Source: Eustoma russellianum (taxonomy: Eukaryota; Streptophyta; Magnoliopsida; Gentianales; Gentianaceae). From it: 64,000 bases of DNA. Made by a program: the position numbers and the translations under genes. The DNA lies in NCBI GenBank assembly GCA_036186865.1, contig AP025055.1:8271196-8335195 (forward strand), given 5' to 3'. Shown here piece after piece: positions 57,370 through 64,000 of the stretch (within the stretch, counting starts at the first letter, position 1; each line of letters starts with the position of its first letter). The notes beneath the pieces were generated by a model that searched no databases, was not told the origin of the DNA, and saw only the letters and a list, made by a program, of their open reading frames with translations.

Positions 57370-59199
57370 TATACTTTAGACTTTCATGATTTATTTAAGG
57401 AGTTAATGACTTGAATGTTTAGTCATAGTAAATTATGATTGTTAGATGATATGATAAGCATGAAATAGTAAAGTTGTTAACTTTAATGAAATACTAGTAT
57501 GAAAGTTTACTCTTTGGCTCATGTTACTTGATGGATATGTTAAGACCCATATTTTTAGCATGTAGTATGTTACATAATTCGTATATTTGGGCTGCCATGG
57601 TAACATAACAAGGAATGGTATGAATCTTGTATGTTGCATGTTCCATGATGCTTGATATAGCCAAAATGACAAGTCAAGTGGACTGTTTTCGCGTCTTTTG
57701 AAAAACAGCCTTAGAAGACATTTGAAGGTATTAATGGGTGCCAAAATTAGGTACTATGTTCCCTAAGAATGTTGGTCTAAGCACTCTTGATGAACTATGT
57801 TGAGAATAGTGTTAAATCATGAGTTGTGAATGAGTATATTTGTGTGTGTGTGTTACGGCCTTAATAGGGTTTTATAAGAAATGAATGGTGTTTATTTTTC
57901 CTTATTTAGGAGCATGTTTAGGACCTATTTTCATAGTGGTTTATGGCTGGAAAATTTGGATATCATGTGCTAAATGAAGCCTATGTGTTCCTAGTTGTGC
58001 TATAGAGGTTAAAAGTGAAACTAGTCATGGTGTTGGTGTTTGTGGGGTTTCTTGATTTCATCACCATGTGTATTTATAATAGTACCTTATAAGCTAAGAA
58101 TAAATATCTTTGGCTGTGTGATATTGTGGTTAATAAGTAAGGTTAAAGGATGAAGGGATAGATAATGCGCGTGACAAGAGACAAGGAGTGGTTTAAGGAA
58201 AAATTTCCAGGAGAGAACTGTTTGGAGTGTCGCATTGATTGGCCTTGAAATGAACCTTGTGATTGTGCAAATAACCTCAAATTTGGTGTGCTGGTAGGCC
58301 ATTATGTATATTAAGTGTGTTGTGGTAAATCGATAAAAATACTAGTTTTACAATATTAAAGGATCCTCAAGATGAACCTGTGCAAAACAGTATTCTGGGC
58401 GCATATGTTCTGGAAAAATAGTTGTTTAACCACTTTAAAGGTCTTGGATTGCCTTGAAATGTTTATGGGAGTCACTTAAAACATTGCGCCAGATGTCTAT
58501 GTAAAGAAATTGGCTAAAAGTATCCATTTGAGGGGTTAACAACTGAAGGGAAGTCGGATGAACGTTTCTGGAAATCTGGACAGAATGTTGGATCATAATG
58601 TTTGGGCTTTTCCTTAATTGTTTAGGCGTGAAGATGGTGTTTGGGCTTAAGAAAATTATTTCCAAGTATGTTAACTTTATTTTCCAGGTGTCATATGTGA
58701 TTTATTGATGATTTAAGGGCCATAAAAACGAAAGGGAACAGGTACTGCACAGCCGAAAGTTTGGCTATGCCATGTCTTGTTGGAACCCAAACTTGAACAC
58801 CTTATGTTTATTGGATTTTTACGAAATATGTATGGTTGATAGCTAGGACCCTAATGTGCATGCCGTGTAAAATTGTCCAGGGAATAAGTTGTCTTGGTCA
58901 CATTTTGAGCCAAGGAAAATAAGTGCAAACTGCTGGAAAGTTTTTTCAGCCTATGGGATTATACCTATGTCATGTCCTAAGTAATTTTTAAGATGAATCA
59001 TGCCATGACTCTCATTGCATTTCATCCCATATATCATGCATGACCATGTGCATTACGAATCTGATTTTCTTTAAGTTTTCTTATGTAAGCAAGTTCTTTT
59101 CAAGTAAGCAAATTTTCTTTATGCAAGGAAGTCATTTGTGGTCCCATGATTTTCAAAGAAATGATCCATGATTTCCTTGCCGGCTAATCATGCTTATAA

Positions 59200-59462
59200 C
59201 CCAAGCTAGACCCGGGGTTAATAGGTCTGATGACATGATATATTCTGGACCCGTTTCGGACCCAGGGTTAATCCCTCCGATGACATGTTTTGGACCTGAC
59301 CCAGGACCGGGGTTAATCGGCCTGATGACATGTTCTGGACCCGACCCAGGCCTGGGGTTAATCGGCTTGATGACACGTTCTGGACCCGTCCCAGAGTCGG
59401 GGTTAATTGGTCTGATGACATGTTTTGGACCCGCTCAGATCCGGGGTTAATTGATCTGACAC
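59200..59462 (+). repeat. 45-bp tandem repeat, six units, Tekay 3' LTR
   Basis: GGTTAAT cores at 59216, 59266, 59311, 59356, 59401 and 59445. One unit more than in the 5' LTR. Confidence 0.85.
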
Positions 59463-59740
59463 TCTGTTTTCTTTTATGCCTGCTCTATGGGACCAAATGA
59501 TGATCTTACCACGACATGACATCATGCATTGCATGTTGCATATTTCATGTGTACTTTGCATGTTGGATCGGTTAAGTTAGGAAGTGATATGACAATGCTA
59601 GACTAGTACTGTTTGAGTTATGATTAGGTTATATCTTCTGCGGATCAAGGATTGAAGGCCAGGTATGATTAATGTCGGTTTGTGGGGTTTTGCATTCATG
59701 TTATGATTCTTTATTTATTTCATGACGGTTTATTGTATGC

Positions 59741-59842
59741 TTGCTGGGTGATTTTATCACTCACACTTTTATTTTCCACCCAGAGCCCGAGAATGCCAAT
59801 GTTGAGTGGATCGATGATGAAGCGAGAGTGCCATACCCATAA
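59741..59842 (+). CDS. Conserved LTR coding segment, Tekay 3' LTR
   Basis: Same frame as at 32164-32265, ending VEWIDDEARVPYP with TAA at 59840-59842. One Pro to Ala change distinguishes it from the 5' copy. The 121-nt intron-like interval is 59663-59783. Function unknown. Confidence 0.35.
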   Translation: MLGDFITHTFIFHPEPENANVEWIDDEARVPYP

Positions 59843-60165
59843 CCAAGAAGCCGAGAGAAGATGATGCTTAAGGACTTTTGTGCTGATATGATATTTGTAC
59901 TATGAACTAAGTTTGGAAATTTTGGGATTTTGGTTTTACCTCGTTTTGTTGGACCGATGTTTTGGACTTAGTATTTTCGGCAAGCATGTTATTTCGAAGT
60001 TATTAATTCTTCCTAAATTTTGCAACCCTGTTAAATGTTAACATGGTAGTCAATGGCCTAGTTATGGATGTTTATATTTTATGCATGACGCTTTGTACTC
60101 TCCGTAGTGAAGTACGGCGGGTGCACCGCATTCGGACTAGGTCCGGTGTGGGGCGCTACATGTAT

Positions 60166-61853
60166 CTAGACACTTTTTACACATTCAAGACATGTTAAAG
60201 TGTTCTGAAAAGTTCAAAATAGGGCTGATTATTATTTACCATATATGTGTAAATATTGTGCATTATTTGACAAAGCTTACAAAAATAAAACTTCAGCACA
60301 TGTGCAGCTCTATACACACGCCTACTACATCTTGTTGGAGCCAAGGTGGAGCTTATTTGACATCTCAATTAGGGGAGGACATGCCACACAAGATTAGTGA
60401 TATTGAAGAGGGCACCACATAAGGAAAGATTTCAAAATACAACACATGCTGAAAATTCAGCACATGTTGCAATAGTGGACGATTTCTACACCCTTAATGG
60501 CCTCAATTTGTTTCCCATAATTTAAGGGATTAAATGTGATGTTATGGTAATTGTTTTAATTGATTTTAAGGACATGTTTTGAGATTTTTTTAGAATTTAC
60601 AGCCCAATAAAGGGTGCCAAGGTGGACCAATCAACAAGTAACAAGTAAACAAGGTCGAGTCATCCTTCCAATCATATTGCGCTAAGTAAGCAAGATTGTG
60701 TCATCTTCTACACAAGGCAATCTTCCAAGGACATTAAAGGCAATTCTCAAGAAGAGAGAAAACCTAAAGGGGGTGGCCAAATGTGAACAAAAGGGAGAAG
60801 TTAGTGCAAAATAAGGACAAGCTACAACTCACATTCTCTCAAGTGCAAAAGCTATACTACTTTCTTCTTCTCCTTTTCTTTCTTCTTCTTCTTCTCTCAA
60901 GCCTATTGTTCATGTATCCTACATATTTTATAGGCTTTGAATATACCATCCATACACGTTCAATTTTTGTAAAAGGTCGATCAATGTGTAATCAAACCTT
61001 TATTCGATTGGTGGTGGTGTTTGTGATTGATTTGCTTGTTTGTTTCGATTGTAGAAGGGTGGAGTTAGTGTTTAACTCCAGCCACCCTTGTGGTAAGGTG
61101 TTTTCAGTGTTTAGTGATGACCAAGGAGGGTGTCCTCGAAGACTAGAGTAGGTTGATTTAACGAACCAGTATAAAATCCTTGGTGTTCTTACTTTACTGC
61201 ACATTATTTTCAGTTTCTAGTTTTCTGCATTAATTTCTTTGAAATGGTAAAAATAGTAAACAATTTTGAAAAATCATACAATTTTGCAGGAACATAGACA
61301 CATATCCTAGTTTGCATTTGGCTCAATTTTCAACTCATTTGGATAAGTATAAGTCAATCAAATGTTAATAGTTCTGAGACTAGTGCAATCTGATTTTCAG
61401 ATTTGTCAAGGTTGAGAACATCGACGTGGTTGACATACTTCCCAAAACAAATTTCAAAGACTTTTTAATATCATTAAAATACATATCTTGAGGGTCTTGT
61501 CATAAAAGTTTCAGACCATTTGGACTCACCAAGTAGTAGGAATAAATTTTTCAAGTCGAAGTACAGTTTTTGACAGATTTGCATAATCTGACCAAAAACG
61601 TATTTTGAAAGGGTTAGGAGAGGAGTTTTAATTTTAAATTTTCGTGAATCTCTTATAACATTTGAGAGTACATTAACACCAAATTTCATAATTTTTGGAG
61701 GTCTACAACTAGGTCTTTTAAATATTTCAAATCAGGATCTGAAAACAGAAACTGTTTTCAGAAATGAGGTTTTTGGTCCAAAAGTTTTTAAAAACCAAAT
61801 TTTCCACACTCACTATACACCCCTCCTTCTAGTGGTGCTATAAAGGTCCTACA
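60166..61853 (+). repeat. Copia C 5' LTR, right part
   Basis: Continues the LTR from 28688 and runs to CCTACA at 61853. It includes the hairpin ATGCTGAAAATTCAGCA near 60447 and the TATA-like CCAGTATAAAATC at 61167-61178. Overall LTR length without the Tekay insertion is about 2.7 kb. Confidence 0.9.
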
Positions 61854-61855
61854 AG

Positions 61856-61867
61856 TGGTATCAGAGC
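61856..61867 (+). promoter_or_regulatory. Primer-binding site of copia C
   Basis: TGGTATCAGAGC, exact initiator tRNA-Met match, two bases behind the LTR. Confidence 0.93.
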
Positions 61868-61909
61868 ATAGGCTTACTCACTATAAGAGGATCCAACAAT
61901 CTTTGTGAG

Positions 61910-63183
61910 ATGGCATCCACTAGTCACAAGACCGAACAAGAAGGTACGTCGAGTCAAAGGCATCCTCTTTTTCACGAAGTCTTTCATACAATGGAAACTT
62001 AAAATGAAGCATTTTCTTATGGCCATTGATATAGACTTGTGGTCGATTATAGAAGATGGTCCTTTTATTCCTTCTAAGTTATCTGCTATCGATGGTGTCA
62101 CACTAAAGGTCATAAAACCGAAACAAGAATATACTAGTGATGACAAAAAGAAATTAAGTATGAATGCTAGAGCCATGCAACTTCTTTAAAACAGGTTGAG
62201 TAAAAGTGAATCGAGTTATGTGTCTAATTGCTCTAGTGCCCAAGAGATGTGGAGAATTCTTGAAATAAAATATGAAGGGACTAGTCAAGTTAAAGAGTCT
62301 AAAATAAATATGCTTATGTCTACTCTTGAGTCTTTCAAGTTATTACGAAACGAATTTATTGTTGATATGGACCTACGCTTGACTAACATCTACAATTCTC
62401 TTGAGCCTCCTGGAAAAGCTTTTTCTACATAGGAAAAGGTTCAAAAGGTGCTAAGAAGTCTCCCATCCGAATGGGACCCCAAAGCCACAACGATTGAGGA
62501 AAGTAAAGGAACGAGATCAATAAGAATGGAGGAGCTAATCGGATCCTTAAAGGTATACGAAAACAAACTTACACTAAGGAAATCGGAATCAACGTCAAAA
62601 CAAGGTAAGACTATTGATTTTAAATCAAATGAATATGTCTCTACCTCTTCCAATCACGTAGATGATAGTGATACTGAATCGAACAACGAAGATCTAATAC
62701 TATTGGCTAAAGGTTTGAGAAAATTTATGAGAAATTCATTCAAGAATAAACCTAAGGCTGTTCCGACTAAGAGAAATAAAAATAAAAATAATGATAAAGA
62801 CATAAAGTGCTATGAATGTGGGAAACTTGGACATTTATCTTATGACTGTCCGAACAAAGACAAACAAACAAATAAGAACCGTGACAAGGATTGGAACAAA
62901 AATAGACCCATCTCAGAACCTAAACAAATGAATTCAAGAAGAACTCTCAAGGCCTCCACTTGGAGTGATTCATCTGACTCTGAGACTGATGATACCGAAG
63001 AAGAGACGGCACAAGTATGCTTTGCATCCAAAACATCAAATGAGGTATCTTCTAATTCTGATTCTGATTCCGAACCTCCTTATGATGATTTGTTTAGACA
63101 ATATCTTGAACTGCATAAATTCACAAAGACTCTTGCAAAAGAAAAGAAACGGTTAATTGAAGAGAAGAAGTTGTTAGAATGAC
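61910..63183 (+). pseudogene. Copia C gag (UBN2 domain, intact zinc knuckle)
   Basis: ATG at 61910 opens MASTSHKTEQEGTSSQR, the same upstream start as in copia E. A frameshift near 61975 leads into FIQWKLKMKHFLMAIDIDLW, the UBN2 region. Stops at about 62187 and 62430 replace Leu and Gln of copia A. Unlike A, the zinc knuckle is intact (CYECGKLGHLSYDC, about 62809-62850). The acidic Ser-rich part ends in KKLLE followed by TGA at 63181. Confidence 0.88.
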
Positions 63184-63189
63184 GTAACA

Positions 63190-63832
63190 TGAGCCTTGTT
63201 TCTCAATTAAACGATTCAAAAGAAGAGTCTTCTTGCACAATTAATGCATTGAAATTAGAAGTCTCATCATTAACGGCATAAAATAATGAAATGAAATCCG
63301 AGATTTCAAATTTGAAATCAAGAAATGCGGATTTAGAAAGAATGGTAAAACAGTTTGATACGGGTACAAACATGCTAGATCGCATCATCTCCTCATAAAA
63401 GCATGAAAGCGACAAAACCAGATTAGGATATGTTGAGGAAAAAAACACGAAATAAATCAACCAAATTCATTCTATCTTCATCTAAGAAAGCACATGCATT
63501 CAAGACAAATGTAGCACCTAAAAGGACGCCTAGACCACCCCTTACTTCATCTCATCGTGCTTCTTCTTCATATCATACAAGATATAATTATATGCCGTAT
63601 AAATATGAAAAGAAACCATTGATGCATACACGACATTCATTCAACATAAATGCATCTAGATCACGCACCATATACTCTAACATAAAAGCATATCAAAAAT
63701 GAAAATAATACCATGTGCATGATGGGATTCTCGGCCAAAGGCCAAATGCACTCTCACCTAGTGTCTATTATATTGCTTCTTTATCTATATTCTCACCATT
63801 TGAAGACTGAGAAAGGTCACCCAAGTTTGGGT
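63190..63832 (+). pseudogene. Copia C gag coiled coil and basic tail
   Basis: Continues with MSLVSQLNDSKEESSCTINALKLE-like heptads (63190-63400), stops at about 63280 and 63396, then a basic tail (ASSSYHTRYNYMPYKYEKKP) and VTQVWVPKG-like end near 63808-63840. The segment order is the same as in A and E. Confidence 0.75.
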
Positions 63833-63904
63833 ACCGAAAGGTACTCTTACAAAGGGGTGAAGAACTAACTCATAAGGATCTAAAATAAAAGGGTAACTAA
63901 ATCG

Positions 63905-64000
63905 TTGTTACACATTGCAGGGAACACATACATCTAAAGGTACATCAATCAGGTGGTTCCTTGATAGTCGTTGCTCGAGGCACATGACAGGTGATCCGAG
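63905..64000 (+). pseudogene. Copia C protease start, cut by the window end
   Basis: Behind ACACATTGCAG comes GTHTSKGTSIRWFLDSRCSRH and MTGDP, matching the pol start of copia A. The usual DSG reads DSR. The rest of pol and the 3' LTR lie beyond 64000. Confidence 0.8.

Larger units (their letters stand above)
56218..60160 (+). repeat. 3' LTR of the Tekay element (3943 bp)
   Basis: Starts TATTGTACCC (the expected TG has become TA) and ends GGGGCGCTACA. It is longer than the 5' LTR by one 45-bp tandem unit. A TATA candidate lies at 56741-56748. The scattered differences from the 5' LTR suggest an older insertion than copia E, which sits inside it. Confidence 0.93.
28684..60165 (+). mobile_element. 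Tekay/Del-like Ty3/gypsy chromovirus, complete but nested
   Basis: Flanked by perfect TGTAT duplications (28684-28688 and 60161-60165). It has LTRs of about 3.9 kb, an initiator tRNA-Met primer site, gag, protease, RT, RNase H, integrase with a C-terminal chromodomain, and a G-rich polypurine tract. RT before integrase is the gypsy order, and the chromodomain marks a chromovirus. Two copia insertions (D and E) lengthen it to 31.5 kb. The coding parts carry scattered stops and frameshifts. The chromodomain of this group is thought to steer integration to heterochromatin. Confidence 0.93.

Noticed and set aside
60783..61151. 122-codon frame with a Leu-rich stretch like a membrane segment
   Set aside because: Lies wholly in the copia C LTR and comes from a TTCTTCTTC pyrimidine run; it is not open in the other LTRs as the same protein.

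Overview
The window is a plant nuclear, intergenic, retrotransposon-dominated region, and I see no host gene, tRNA, rRNA or CRISPR array. The evidence for a plant is plant-type Ty1/copia and chromodomain Ty3/gypsy (Tekay/Del-like) polyproteins, an L1 with a DUF4283 ORF1 and a plant RNase H tail, an RTE-type LINE relic, and initiator-tRNA-Met primer sites (TGGTATCAGAGC) on most LTR elements. It is probably a dicot, but the species cannot be told.

Layout from the left. Copia A (minus strand, SIRE/Maximus-like, LTRs about 2.65-3 kb) fills 1-10777; its far 3' LTR end lies outside the window. It abuts an RTE LINE relic (10783-12552). A 4-kb gypsy solo LTR with a perfect TTAGA duplication (12884-16908) precedes the end of the 5' LTR of a decayed RE1-like copia B (plus strand, internal region about 17515-26028). 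B's gag is split by a non-autonomous hAT element with an 8-bp duplication (17670-21689), which itself carries a reversed gypsy-like solo LTR. B's RNase H is cut at 26029 by the start of another gypsy LTR. That LTR is cut at 27674 by copia C (plus strand, same family as A), whose 5' LTR is split by a complete but nested Tekay-like gypsy element (28684-60165, perfect TGTAT duplication). The Tekay gag is cut by copia D, which holds a gypsy solo LTR and a nearly full-length L1. The Tekay protease-RT junction is cut by copia E, an internally deleted copy. After the Tekay element, copia C's LTR resumes at 60166 and its gag and protease start run to the right edge. The nest is six levels deep.

Almost every coding region is broken by stops or frameshifts, so most are given as pseudogenes, but ends, primer sites, polypurine tracts and target duplications are often intact and allow the order of events to be read.

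The most interesting signals are in the gypsy LTRs rather than in the polyproteins. (1) A short peptide-coding segment ending VEWI(E/D)DEPRVPY(P/L)-stop is kept in four LTRs of three subfamilies with almost only synonymous changes and three different stop codons. It sits just behind a conserved 120-121-nt GT-AG intron-like interval. (2) Quasi-regular modules of about 155-177 bp carry splice-donor-like GGTAAG and an ACCGTG motif. (3) A 74-nt GT-AG intron-like insert in the Tekay RT restores the frame when removed. Copia LTRs share strong palindromes and an array of polypurine tracts.
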